Assembly (NCBI GenBank): GCA_030682505.1
Contig: JAUXOH010000276.1
Coordinates: forward strand, 1 to 13,328
DNA: 13,328 nt
DNA from: Candidatus Didemnitutus sp.
Lineage (GTDB): Bacteria > Verrucomicrobiota > Verrucomicrobiia > Opitutales > Opitutaceae
Direction: 5' to 3'
Under the pieces are notes generated by a model. That model made no database searches, was not told the DNA's origin, and was given only the letters and a program-made list of their open reading frames with translations. Both the position numbers and the translations under genes were made by a program. Shown in pieces: positions 1 to 7,115 of the stretch; the stretch's first letter is position 1; the number at the start of each line of letters is the position of its first letter.

Positions 1-13
1 GCCTCCCCCCAGC

Positions 14-61
14 GGTGGCGCGCTTGCCGCGCCACGTTGCGCGGAAAGCGCGCCACCTACC
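14..61 (-). repeat. REP-like inverted repeat (GTAG plus hairpin)
   Basis: Bases 15-32 and 39-56 are inverted copies of each other with one mismatch, around a six-base centre, giving a hairpin of about 18 base pairs. Read on the minus strand the hairpin is directly preceded by GTAG, the tetranucleotide that flanks REP palindromes recognised by RAYT transposases. It lies downstream of the minus-strand gene that ends at 117, so it could also stop or protect that transcript, but no T-tract follows. The REP identity is inferred from the GTAG-plus-hairpin layout and from similar units inside the flavoprotein gene at 11360-11474. Confidence 0.5.
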
Positions 62-116
62 GGGTCGCCCCGTTGCTACCGTTCAGACGGGAGCGCGGCC
101 CCATGAACCATCCCGC

Positions 117-461
117 CTAGGGCTTCTTCGGTTCCGCCTTCGGCGCCTCGAAGGTCACCTCTTTCACGGCCCCATGGATTTCCTTCAGGGCCGCGGCAAT
201 CGCGGCGCGGTCCTCGGGCGTATCCCGGATGACCGGTTGGCCCCCGGAAAAATCGATCGTCTTGCCCTCATTCTTGCCCCCGAGTTCGACCCAGGGCTGG
301 GACGCGCCCGCTTGATCCACCAACGGGCCGATCGACCTGGGCTCGGTCGGCACTGCCGCCGCCTGGTTTTCCGCGCGACGGTCGATGACATACCACAGGA
401 CAAAGGCCACGGCGCCCAAGAGCAGCGCGAGCAGGAGGACGATCTCTTTTGATCGGCGCAT
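117..461 (-). CDS. Hypothetical single-pass membrane protein, 114 aa
   Basis: I do not recognise this protein. It opens with a short basic segment (MRRSKE) followed by one strongly hydrophobic helix at about residues 7-26, then a polar tail rich in Ala, Glu and Pro ending in KAEPKKP. This predicts an N-terminal anchor with the remainder on one side of the inner membrane, or an uncleaved signal. The start at 461 is preferred over the in-frame ATG at 632 because the extra 57 residues are Arg/Ser/Cys-rich, look non-coding, and would overlap the LapA-domain gene. It is 19 bases downstream of that gene on the same strand, so it is probably the last gene of the mscS-lapA transcript. No catalytic motif is visible. 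Confidence 0.72.
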   Translation of the reverse strand: MRRSKEIVLLLALLLGAVAFVLWYVIDRRAENQAAAVPTEPRSIGPLVDQAGASQPWVELGGKNEGKTIDFSGGQPVIRDTPEDRAAIAAALKEIHGAVKEVTFEAPKAEPKKP

Positions 462-480
462 GGCGGGCGAAGGGCGCGGA

Positions 481-684
481 CTAGTCGCAGGGGTTCTTTT
501 GCTTGGCGGCACCGAGCAGCAACCCGACCAACAAACCGATGCCGCCGCAGGAAACGATGAGCAATGCTTGCGGGATCTGCATCGACCAGACCAGGAAACG
601 CACCGTGAGCTGGCTGAAATTCTGCGCCGCAATGATGCCGAGCAAGGCGAGCACGGACAGGGCGAGGTAGAGGCGGACTTTCAT
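481..684 (-). CDS. LapA-domain (DUF1049) small membrane protein
   Basis: The product has 67 residues with two hydrophobic helices, at about residues 4-21 and 40-58, separated by QNFSQLTVRFLVWSMQIP. That linker fits the LapA/DUF1049 pattern, in which an N-Q-x-V/L-T-V-x-F-type segment follows the first helix and a glycine-rich second helix (GGIGLLVGLLLG) comes after it. In Enterobacteria LapA helps control lipopolysaccharide synthesis with LapB; family members elsewhere are mostly uncharacterised inner-membrane proteins. It begins seven bases after the stop of the MscS-type channel gene, which suggests one transcript. A short KQKNPCD tail ends the protein; the usual coiled-coil extension of enterobacterial LapA is missing, so the proteobacterial role should not be assumed. 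Confidence 0.8.
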   Translation of the reverse strand: MKVRLYLALSVLALLGIIAAQNFSQLTVRFLVWSMQIPQALLIVSCGGIGLLVGLLLGAAKQKNPCD

Positions 685-691
685 CGGAAAA

Positions 692-1597
692 TCAGGCGGA
701 GGCGTCCAAATCAGGCTTTTGCTTCACCTGCAGCGTGCCGGACCGGATGTGCAGGTCGCGTTGCGGAAAGGGAATCTCGATGCCATGGGCCCGCAGGGCG
801 CGATCGATGGCAAAGTTGATCTGACTTCGAAATCGGCGGGGAGAGGATGCGAGCTCCTGCGTCCAGACGGCGAGTTCGAAATTCAGCGAGCTGTCCCCGA
901 AACCGTCGAAGAACAGGGCGGGCTCGGGAGTCTTGAGCACTTGCGGATCGTTGGCCGCGATTTCCATCAGGACGGTGGTGAGTTTGTCGGTGTCGGTGCC
1001 ATAGGCCACGCCGAAGGGGATGCGGATGCGCACGCGCGGGTCGCCGTGGCTCCAGTTCGTCACCGTCTGGGTGATGAAATCGCTGTTCGGCACGATGATC
1101 GCGATGTTGTCGTTGGTGACGACGGTCGTGCTGCGGAGGCTGATGCGGGTGACGCGGCCGGCGACGTTGGCGACTTCCACCCGGTCGCCGAGCTTCACCG
1201 GGCGCTCCGCAAGGATGATGATGCCACAGATGAAATTGTTGGTGATGTTCTGCAGGCCGAAACCCAGACCGACACCAACGGCACCCGCCAGCACGGCGAG
1301 GGAGCTGAGCTCAACCCCGACCAGATTGAGCGCCACGTAGCCACCGAGCACGATCAGGCAATAGCCGGCGATCTTGATCGTCGCGAATTGCAGCGACGGA
1401 TCCATGCTGGTACGGGAGAGGGCCCGCGCGAGGAAGATGCGCGTGACGACCCGCACCATCAAAATCACGCCGCCGAAGAGCAGAAAAAACTTTCCGATCA
1501 AGGCGAGCGTGAGCACGCGGGCGCCGAGGGTGAAGATGGGGTAATTGAGGACGTCTCGGAAGACCTGGGTGAATTCGGTGGCGGTCGTGGGTTCCAT
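692..1597 (-). CDS. MscS-family mechanosensitive ion channel
   Basis: This 301-residue inner-membrane protein has the core of the small-conductance mechanosensitive channel family, which opens under membrane tension to release solutes after osmotic downshock. Hydrophobic helices lie near residues 22-50, 73-95 and 97-128. The third contains the Ala/Gly-packed pore signature AGAVGVGLGFGLQNITNN (residues 105-122), followed by ILAERPVKLGDRVEV (128-142), the entry to the cytoplasmic beta domain. IVPNSDFITQTVTNWS (168-183) is the conserved second beta-domain block. Length is close to E. coli MscS (286 aa), so this is a short-type channel without large extra domains. It is the first gene of a minus-strand cluster with lapA and a small membrane protein. 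GGAAG lies immediately before the ATG. The 177-bp divergent gap to the PrcB-like gene probably holds its promoter. Confidence 0.93.
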   Translation of the reverse strand: MEPTTATEFTQVFRDVLNYPIFTLGARVLTLALIGKFFLLFGGVILMVRVVTRIFLARALSRTSMDPSLQFATIKIAGYCLIVLGGYVALNLVGVELSSLAVLAGAVGVGLGFGLQNITNNFICGIIILAERPVKLGDRVEVANVAGRVTRISLRSTTVVTNDNIAIIVPNSDFITQTVTNWSHGDPRVRIRIPFGVAYGTDTDKLTTVLMEIAANDPQVLKTPEPALFFDGFGDSSLNFELAVWTQELASSPRRFRSQINFAIDRALRAHGIEIPFPQRDLHIRSGTLQVKQKPDLDASA

Positions 1598-1774
1598 CTT
1601 CCGTCACAGGCTAGGCGAGAGCCCTAGAGCTGTCACGGTCTGATTCCGGCGGACGCCGCGTTCGCGGTTCCGGTTCGCCGGCGAATCATCGCTCGCGTTT
1701 CCGCCGGTTTTCCCCACGCTTCCTTGTTGCCGGCCAGGGACTCGGCGCGGCGCACCCTGAGGCTCTTTCTCCCC

Positions 1775-2260
1775 ATGAAAATCCATTTCTGTTCCGTTTT
1801 GGGTTCGCTGCTTTTGCTGGTTGCTCCCGCTCTGGCGACCGAACCGACCGGCGCGCCGATCCTGCAACAACAATGGTCGGCCAATTCGTATGCTGACTCG
1901 GGCACCGAGCCGTCGGCCTGGCGAATCATGGGCTTGGGCGGCTGGCAGGAATTCTGGGCGCACCAGCTGAGTCAGGAACCACCACCGGCCCCCGATTTCG
2001 AGCGTTGCAGCGTCGTCGTGCTTGCGGCCGGTCGGCGCTCGACCGGGGGCTATCGTGCGGAAGTGGTGCGGGCCGTGCGGGAGTCGAATCAATGGGTGAT
2101 TGAATTTATCGTGCACCGACCCTCCCCGGCATCGTTTGTCACGCAGGCGCTCACTTACCCGGTGGCGGTGGCCGTGTTTTCAGGCTCCGGGATCTTTCGT
2201 CCCCAAGTCCGGAATGTCTCGCCGCCAGACGAAGCACACGGGGAGTCAACCGAGCGCTAG
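1775..2260 (+). CDS. Secreted PrcB-like domain protein
   Basis: The product has 161 residues. Residues 1-21 form a signal peptide (MKIHF, hydrophobic core, APALA), so the protein is exported. The segment from about residue 46 to 137 matches the PrcB C-terminal domain layout: a W-x-E-F-W block (57-61), then VVVLAAGRRSTGGYRAEVV (80-98), then P-x-P-A-S-F-V-T-Q-A-L-T-Y-P (117-129). PrcB is named for a subunit of a protease complex in Treponema, but most homologues are uncharacterised secreted proteins. The start at 1775 is chosen because it puts the signal peptide at the N-terminus; an upstream in-frame start at 1724 would add 17 basic residues. Its last 15 bases overlap the end of the convergent EamA gene. 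Confidence 0.78.
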   Translation: MKIHFCSVLGSLLLLVAPALATEPTGAPILQQQWSANSYADSGTEPSAWRIMGLGGWQEFWAHQLSQEPPPAPDFERCSVVVLAAGRRSTGGYRAEVVRAVRESNQWVIEFIVHRPSPASFVTQALTYPVAVAVFSGSGIFRPQVRNVSPPDEAHGESTER

Positions 2261-3112
2261 CGCGATCACGCCGGCGACCATGCCGGTCGCGGCGAGGAGA
2301 CGGCGGCTGGCGTCGGCCTCGCGCAGGAATTTGGCGCCGAAGAACGCGCCGATCACGATGCTGATTTCCCGGGCCGGGGCGATGTAGCTGACCGGGGTGA
2401 AACTCATCGCGGTGAGAATCAGGACATAGGCGGTGGGTCCCAGCACGGCCACGGTCAGCGCCTTGCCCCAGTGGTCGCGCCAGTCGCGCGCCACCTCCGG
2501 CCACCGGCGCAGGGCAAACGGTGTCAGGAGCGCGCCGATCACCAGTTGCGTGCCGAAGTCATACAACAAGGGCGGGATGCCGAGATGGAACACGGCGCGC
2601 TGGTCCCACACCGTGTAGGCCGCGATGCAACAACCACAGGTGAAACCGTAGAGCAGACCTTGCCGCAGATGCGCGCGGTCCGCCTTGAGCAACGACGCGC
2701 CGCCGGTGAGATAGAAGATGCAGGCGACGATCACGAGGCCGCCGCCGAGCGCGAGGGGCGTGGGACGCTCCCCGAAAATCGCGATCGCGGTCAGCGTGGA
2801 AAACAAGGGACCGGTCCCGCGCGCCAACGGATAGACCAGCGAGAAATCGCCGGACCGATAGCCGCGCTGCAACAGCAGGGCGTAGACGGTCTTGATCAAA
2901 CCGCTGCCCACCACGACCCAGAGGATGCCTGCGGGCACGGACGGATTTTTCCACAGCCAATAGCCGGTCGCCACGGGAATGTAGAGGGCGAGCGACATCG
3001 CGCCGCCCAACCAGACGAAGGGCAGGCCACCCCCGGAACGCTTCGCCGCTAAATTCCACGTCGCGTGCAGCAACGCCGCGACGAGAACAAGAGCGAGCGC
3101 GAAGAGGGACAT
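2246..3112 (-). CDS. EamA/DMT-family transporter
   Basis: This is a 288-residue, ten-helix inner-membrane protein of the drug/metabolite transporter superfamily. The two EamA halves cover about residues 5-138 and 151-287. Typical signatures are HATWNLAAKR at the end of the first helix (16-25), GDFSLVYPLARGTGPLFS (88-105) and, in the second half, PVSYIAPAREISIVIGAFFG (240-259) followed by AKFLRE. These arginine-containing helix ends are characteristic of the family, which exports or imports amino acids, nucleotides and other small metabolites. The substrate cannot be told from sequence. The ATG at 3112 is nine bases downstream of the peptidase remnant, so both are likely on one transcript. The 3' end overlaps the convergent PrcB-like gene by 15 bases. 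Confidence 0.92.
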   Translation of the reverse strand: MSLFALALVLVAALLHATWNLAAKRSGGGLPFVWLGGAMSLALYIPVATGYWLWKNPSVPAGILWVVVGSGLIKTVYALLLQRGYRSGDFSLVYPLARGTGPLFSTLTAIAIFGERPTPLALGGGLVIVACIFYLTGGASLLKADRAHLRQGLLYGFTCGCCIAAYTVWDQRAVFHLGIPPLLYDFGTQLVIGALLTPFALRRWPEVARDWRDHWGKALTVAVLGPTAYVLILTAMSFTPVSYIAPAREISIVIGAFFGAKFLREADASRRLLAATGMVAGVIALALG

Positions 3113-3121
3113 GCGCGCGGG

Positions 3122-3667
3122 CTATGGGCTGCGCTGGTCTTTGCCGGTCGGGTTCTTCACGTAGGTGTCGAGCCACGGCGCCGTTTCCCACAGCACATGG
3201 AGCAGCGATTCGCGGGCCCGGGCGGTGTGGGTTTCTACAATCCAAAGCGCACCGGGGTTTTCGCCCGTGTGGACGACGGCGGCGACATGGCGGCCGTCTG
3301 GCGACCACGAGACATGGGTCAGTTGTGCCCCGGTCGGGAATCCGGTGACGACGCGTTCGCGTCCCTCGGCGAGGGATTTGAACGTGAGTTGCGTGAACGA
3401 AATCCCGCGATTGGTGGCGAGGGTGTGGGGATTGAAGCGCACGCCGGCGAGTCGCAGCTCGGGTGCCGCGAGTTCCGCCAGCGCCGGGGCGGGCGCGCGG
3501 GTGAGCAACAGGGCCTGCTCGCGATTGGGGCTGAGCGTGAGCTCGGGGGGCAGCGGCGCATCGACGATGGCGGCGAGGGCCGCGGGCGGCAGTTGGTAGC
3601 CCTCTTGGGCAAGGGAGAGGGGCAGCCAGACGAAGAGAACAACCAACCGGACAAGAAGGCGGATCAT
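3122..3667 (-). CDS. S9 (prolyl oligopeptidase-like) peptidase remnant, internally deleted; probable pseudogene
   Basis: The open frame encodes 181 residues, whereas secreted S9 peptidases of this type are usually about 800. A signal peptide (1-20) is followed by the family's N-terminal sequence: GYQLPPAALAAIVDAP (23-38), LSPNREQALLLTR (45-57), LRLAGVRFNPHT (71-82) and the propeller motif VSWSPDGRHVA (119-129). After LWIVETHTAR (141-150) the sequence jumps directly to ARESLLHVLWETAPWLDTYV (151-170), which resembles the extreme C-terminus of the same family, after the catalytic His. The rest of the propeller and the alpha/beta hydrolase domain with the Ser-Asp-His triad are absent. An in-frame deletion of roughly 600 codons is inferred, with the junction near 3209-3231. 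The ATG at 3667 is chosen for the signal peptide. The product cannot be an active peptidase; it may still be exported. Confidence 0.75.
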   Translation of the reverse strand: MIRLLVRLVVLFVWLPLSLAQEGYQLPPAALAAIVDAPLPPELTLSPNREQALLLTRAPAPALAELAAPELRLAGVRFNPHTLATNRGISFTQLTFKSLAEGRERVVTGFPTGAQLTHVSWSPDGRHVAAVVHTGENPGALWIVETHTARARESLLHVLWETAPWLDTYVKNPTGKDQRSP

Positions 3668-3761
3668 GGAGAAAAGTTGCGGGGCGTTTCGCGGATTGGC
3701 AATCGCGGGCGCGAGCGTGGCGTTGCTTGCGCCGGAAAAAAGCGAACACTGCCCGCAACCC

Positions 3762-5105
3762 ATGCCCCAGACCGCCGCCATCTTCCGTGAATTGCGTCCG
3801 ACGCTGGCGCTCGCCTTTCCGATCATCGTCGGCCAGGTGGGGCAGATGATGATGGGCATCACGGACAGCGTGATGATTGGCCAAGTCGGCAAGGTGCCGC
3901 TGGCGGCCTCGGCTTTTGCCAACGGTGTGTGCAACCTGATCTTTATTGTGGGCATGGGTCTGCTCCTGCCCGTTGCGGTGCTGGCCGCGCGGGCTCACGG
4001 CGCCAAGGAATCACGCGAGTGCGCGGAATATCTTCGGCACGGGATGGCAACGGCCGTGGCGATCGGGGGCGGGACGCTGTTGATTCTCGGTTTCCTTTCG
4101 TCGCAGCTGCATCATTTCGGGCAACCGGCCGAAGTGGTGGGCGAGGTGAATCCCTATTTTCTGTTGCTCACGGCGTCCTTGATTCCGGCCTTTCTGCATC
4201 AGGTGCTGAAACAGTTCAGCGAAGCGATCGGCCATCCGTGGGCGGCGATGAATATCCTGCTCGGTTGCGTGGGCCTGAATGTGTTTCTCAATTGGGTGCT
4301 CATCTACGGCAACCTCGGCGCACCGGCCCTGGGGCTCGCGGGGGCGGGCTGGGCCACGCTGGCCGCCCGCACCACGGCCGTGGCGTTGCTCTGGTGGTGG
4401 CTCGCCCGGCAACCCGCCGTGCGCAAGGAATGGCCGGAGCGCTGGCGCCGCACCCTCTCCTGGACGCGTCTGCGCGAGATGATGCGCATCGGCATTCCCG
4501 TCGGCAGCCAGTGGTTGTTTGAGGCCGGCGCGTTTTCGGCGGCGGCGTTCATGATGGGTTGGATCGGCACGGTGCCGCTCGCAGCGCATCAGATCGCGCT
4601 GAGCTGCGCGGCCTTCACCTTCATGTTTCCGCTCGGCCTCTCGGCCGCCGTGAGCGTGCGGTTGAGCAAGTCGCTCGGCGCGGGGCGGCTCGATGTGTTG
4701 CGGCCCATCGGTTTTGGCGCTCTCGCGGCCGGCCTCGTCGTCATGTCGTGCTTCGGTCTGATCTTTGCCTTTGGCGGCGGACTGCTCGCGCGCGGCTTCA
4801 CGCCGGAAGCGGACGTCGTGGCGCTGGCGACGAAGCTGCTCGTGGTCGCGGCGGTCTTCCAGATTTTCGACGGCGCGCAAGTCATCGGCGCGGGCGCGCT
4901 GCGCGGACTCACCGACGTGAAAATCCCGACCCTGATCACGTTTATCGCGTATTGGATCTTTGCGCTGCCGGCCGGTTACCTTCTGGCGTTCAAGACGCCG
5001 GTCGGCGCCGTGGGGGTCTGGATGGGACTGGCGGCCGGCCTCGGCAGCGCCGCCGTGTTCCTCGCGTGGCGCTTCCACCACAAGACCCGGCCCGGAAGTT
5101 TGTAA
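3762..5105 (+). CDS. MATE-family multidrug efflux transporter
   Basis: The 447-residue product has the length and twelve-helix hydrophobicity of the multidrug and toxic compound extrusion family, inner-membrane antiporters that expel cationic compounds in exchange for Na+ or H+. The first MatE repeat starts at about residue 12 and includes FPIIVGQVGQMMMGITDSVM (19-38) and IGQVGKVPLAASAFANG. The second repeat begins with MMRIGIPVGSQWLFEAGAFS and continues with GTVPLAAHQIALSCAAFTFM. A later QVIGAGALRGLTDVKIPT is also typical. The ATG at 3762 is preferred to the in-frame ATG at 3666 because it gives the usual MATE N-terminus and the extra 32 residues would overlap the start of the divergent peptidase remnant. 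No regulator is adjacent, so the substrate is unknown. Confidence 0.93.
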   Translation: MPQTAAIFRELRPTLALAFPIIVGQVGQMMMGITDSVMIGQVGKVPLAASAFANGVCNLIFIVGMGLLLPVAVLAARAHGAKESRECAEYLRHGMATAVAIGGGTLLILGFLSSQLHHFGQPAEVVGEVNPYFLLLTASLIPAFLHQVLKQFSEAIGHPWAAMNILLGCVGLNVFLNWVLIYGNLGAPALGLAGAGWATLAARTTAVALLWWWLARQPAVRKEWPERWRRTLSWTRLREMMRIGIPVGSQWLFEAGAFSAAAFMMGWIGTVPLAAHQIALSCAAFTFMFPLGLSAAVSVRLSKSLGAGRLDVLRPIGFGALAAGLVVMSCFGLIFAFGGGLLARGFTPEADVVALATKLLVVAAVFQIFDGAQVIGAGALRGLTDVKIPTLITFIAYWIFALPAGYLLAFKTPVGAVGVWMGLAAGLGSAAVFLAWRFHHKTRPGSL

Positions 5106-5120
5106 CGTAATACGGCACAA

Positions 5121-5151
5121 GTCGCCACGGCGACACGACCGATCGGTCGTG
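5121..5151. repeat. Two adjacent palindromes between convergent genes
   Basis: Bases 5134-5151 (CACGACCGATCGGTCGTG) form a perfect 18-bp palindrome, and bases 5121-5134 (GTCGCC-AC-GGCGAC) form a second inverted repeat sharing one base with it. They lie in the 131-bp gap between the ends of the MATE gene and the convergent unknown gene. They may be a bidirectional transcription stop, but no T-tract follows on either strand, so a protein-binding site or a repeat element is possible too. Confidence 0.45.
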
Positions 5152-5236
5152 CGTGCGCTGGCCGGAGTGCATGCTTCAGCCCTTCCCCCGGCCGAAGTAG
5201 TTTAATGGATTACAAACAGGCGGGGTGCGGGCGCGT

Positions 5237-6184
5237 TCAACGCCGGGCGGGCAGGTTCTTGGCGTCGCTCTCGATCACTTGGATTTCCCCGAGCTTCACC
5301 TCGGCCCGGGCGTCGTTGAACATCTGCAGGCCGTCGGTGGTCTCGCCGAAGTAGGGCGCGGCCACGCGCAGCATGGTCGCGAGCACGTCGGAAAATTTCT
5401 GTCCGTGTTGCCGGGGTGCGGCCACGAAGGTCGTCCACAGCCGCGGCGCGTTGTTTCCCTTCTGCATGAGTTCCGCGTAGTCGAAGGCATCGACGACGAT
5501 GAGGTAGAAATCGCGGGTGGCCTCGTATTCCTCCGCGCCGGAGCGTTGGGCCAGGGCGGCGCCGGAATTGAGCGGAGAGCCGCCCTCGGGGGTGGAGGCG
5601 GCACTGCCGTAGCCGAAGCCGCGGGCATTTTCGTTCTTCGCTGCGGAGCCAAGCGCGTCGTCGTTGCCGCCGGAACGGCTTTCCCAGAAGACATCGCCGC
5701 CGAGGATCGTGAGCGTGCGCCCGCGCGGGCGCTCGACGAGTCCATCGCGCCAGGCGAGGGAGCGCGTGCGGATGGTGGGTTGCCGCCAGGGGCGCTCGCC
5801 GGCGTTGACCCGCAAGATCAGGTCGACCTTCGCGGGTTCGGCGATGCGGCCCTGGTCGTCGGTCGCGTTGATGAAGCCCTTCTTCGCGAGCGTGTCGGTC
5901 AACCGCCGGCAGATCTCATCATAGCCGAGGTCCGCTTCGTAGAGTTCGCCCGGAACGAAAACATAGCGCTGCGGGGCGGCGATCCGCTGGAGCGCGGCGG
6001 TGGCGGGGTTGACCTTGGTCTTCTCGACCTCGAGCCGACGCAGCTCGTCGCGGGAGAGCTGGCGGTAGTGGGCCGATGAAACCGAGACCGGCGCGGGCGC
6101 AAGGTCGGGCAACGGATCGCCTGCCAGAGCGGGCAGGGCGAGAAGTGAAAGCAGGGCGGCGGGAAGGCGGCGGAAGGCGGTCAT
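5237..6184 (-). CDS. Secreted protein of unknown function, 315 aa
   Basis: I do not recognise a named family. Residues 1-21 are a signal peptide (MTAFRRLPAALLSLLALPALA). The mature part has an N-terminal region with RRLEVEKTKVNP and RYVFVPGELYEADLGYDEIC (73-92), a strand-rich middle with VDLILRVNAGERPWRQPT (120-137), a Gly/Ser/Ala-rich low-complexity stretch (about 170-215), then EATRDFYLIVVDAFDYAELM (221-240) and LWTTFVAAP (249-257), ending in LRVAAPYFGETTDGLQMF (272-289). The overall pattern, a periplasmic protein with a repeated LIL/YLIVVDAF-type strand, resembles DUF4136-like envelope proteins, but this is a weak impression. The ATG at 6184 is chosen for the signal peptide; the frame stays open upstream to 6469 but that part overlaps the exonuclease gene and looks non-coding. 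It diverges from xth across 175 bases. Confidence 0.8.
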   Translation of the reverse strand: MTAFRRLPAALLSLLALPALAGDPLPDLAPAPVSVSSAHYRQLSRDELRRLEVEKTKVNPATAALQRIAAPQRYVFVPGELYEADLGYDEICRRLTDTLAKKGFINATDDQGRIAEPAKVDLILRVNAGERPWRQPTIRTRSLAWRDGLVERPRGRTLTILGGDVFWESRSGGNDDALGSAAKNENARGFGYGSAASTPEGGSPLNSGAALAQRSGAEEYEATRDFYLIVVDAFDYAELMQKGNNAPRLWTTFVAAPRQHGQKFSDVLATMLRVAAPYFGETTDGLQMFNDARAEVKLGEIQVIESDAKNLPARR

Positions 6185-6359
6185 GCTGCGGTTTGATTCC
6201 TCGAAAGCGGGGCGGTTGGCAATCCCGACGGGATGACCGGCGCGCCCGCGGGATGGGCATGGCGCGCTCCGGCCCCGGCCTGGCAGGGCCCGGCGCCGAA
6301 TCTGGCCGGATTGACGGAATCGGTTTGCCCGTGGCGCCGAAGCGCGAAGCCTTGTCCGG

Positions 6360-7115
6360 ATGAAATTGCTTTCGTGGAACGTCAACGGGGTGCGCGCGGC
6401 CCTCGGCAAGGGGTTGCTCGAATGGATGACTGCGGCCAGCGCCGACGTCATCTTCCTCCAGGAGGTCAAGGCGCTGCCGGGTGACGTGCAGGGTGTCGCG
6501 TGGCCGAAGGGCTACGAGGTGATCTGGAACGCGGCCGAGAAAAAAGGCTACAGTGGCACCGCGCTCTTCACGCGCCGCCAGCCGCTCTCGATCCTGCACG
6601 GGTTCGGTTCGCCGGCGCACGATGCCGAGGGCCGGGCGATCACCGCGGAATTTCCCGACTGCTACGTCGTCGGCGTTTACGTGCCGAACGCGCAACCGGA
6701 GCTGGCGCGGCTGGCGTTCCGGCAGGCCTGGGATCGCGCGTTGCTCGCCCACGTGCGGAAGCTGGAACAGAAAAAACCCGTGCTCTTCTGCGGCGACCTG
6801 AATGTCGCGCACGAGGAGATCGACCTGGCGCGCCCGAAGGAAAACGTGGGCAACCCGGGTTTCTCGGACGAGGAGCGCGCGGGATTTCGCGATTTCGTCG
6901 CGGCGGGTTTTGTCGACACGTTCCGGCAATTCGAGAAGGGCCCGGGTCACTACAGTTGGTGGACCTACCGGGCCGGGGCGCGGGAGCGCAACATCGGCTG
7001 GCGCATCGACTACGTGATGGCGTCGGCCGCCCTTGCACCGCGGTTGCAGCGGGCGTGGATCGAAGCGCACGTGCCCGGGAGCGATCACTGTCCGGTGGGG
7101 GTCGAACTCAAGTGA
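6360..7115 (+). CDS. xth: Exodeoxyribonuclease III / AP endonuclease
   Basis: This 251-residue cytoplasmic enzyme belongs to the ExoIII/ExoA branch of the endonuclease-exonuclease-phosphatase superfamily. It cuts DNA 5' to abasic sites in base excision repair and has 3'-5' exonuclease and 3'-phosphatase activity. All catalytic blocks are visible: LLSWNVNGVRA with Asn7; DVIFLQEVK with the metal-binding Glu35; VYVPNA with Tyr107; FCGDLNVAHEEIDL with Asp146 and Asn148; GWRIDYVM with Asp217; and SDHCPV with Asp242 and His243. NPGFSDEER (165-173) and YSWWTYR are also family hallmarks. Length matches bacterial homologues. The stop codon overlaps the GTG start of the SET-domain gene, so the two are probably translationally coupled. 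The 175-bp divergent gap upstream must hold the promoter. Confidence 0.95.
   Translation: MKLLSWNVNGVRAALGKGLLEWMTAASADVIFLQEVKALPGDVQGVAWPKGYEVIWNAAEKKGYSGTALFTRRQPLSILHGFGSPAHDAEGRAITAEFPDCYVVGVYVPNAQPELARLAFRQAWDRALLAHVRKLEQKKPVLFCGDLNVAHEEIDLARPKENVGNPGFSDEERAGFRDFVAAGFVDTFRQFEKGPGHYSWWTYRAGARERNIGWRIDYVMASAALAPRLQRAWIEAHVPGSDHCPVGVELK

Noticed and set aside
719..1627. A 302-residue plus-strand open frame opposite the MscS-type gene
   Set aside because: Its translation is Asp/Glu/His/Gly/Arg-rich with no domain, typical of the antisense of a GC-rich gene; the minus strand encodes a clear MscS channel.
2559..3998. A 479-residue minus-strand frame spanning the EamA gene, the peptidase remnant and part of the MATE gene
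   Set aside because: It is Arg/Pro/His-rich without motifs and crosses three recognisable genes in other frames.
4011..5120. A 369-residue minus-strand frame opposite the MATE gene
   Set aside because: It is of low-complexity charged composition without motifs; the plus strand has an unambiguous MATE transporter.
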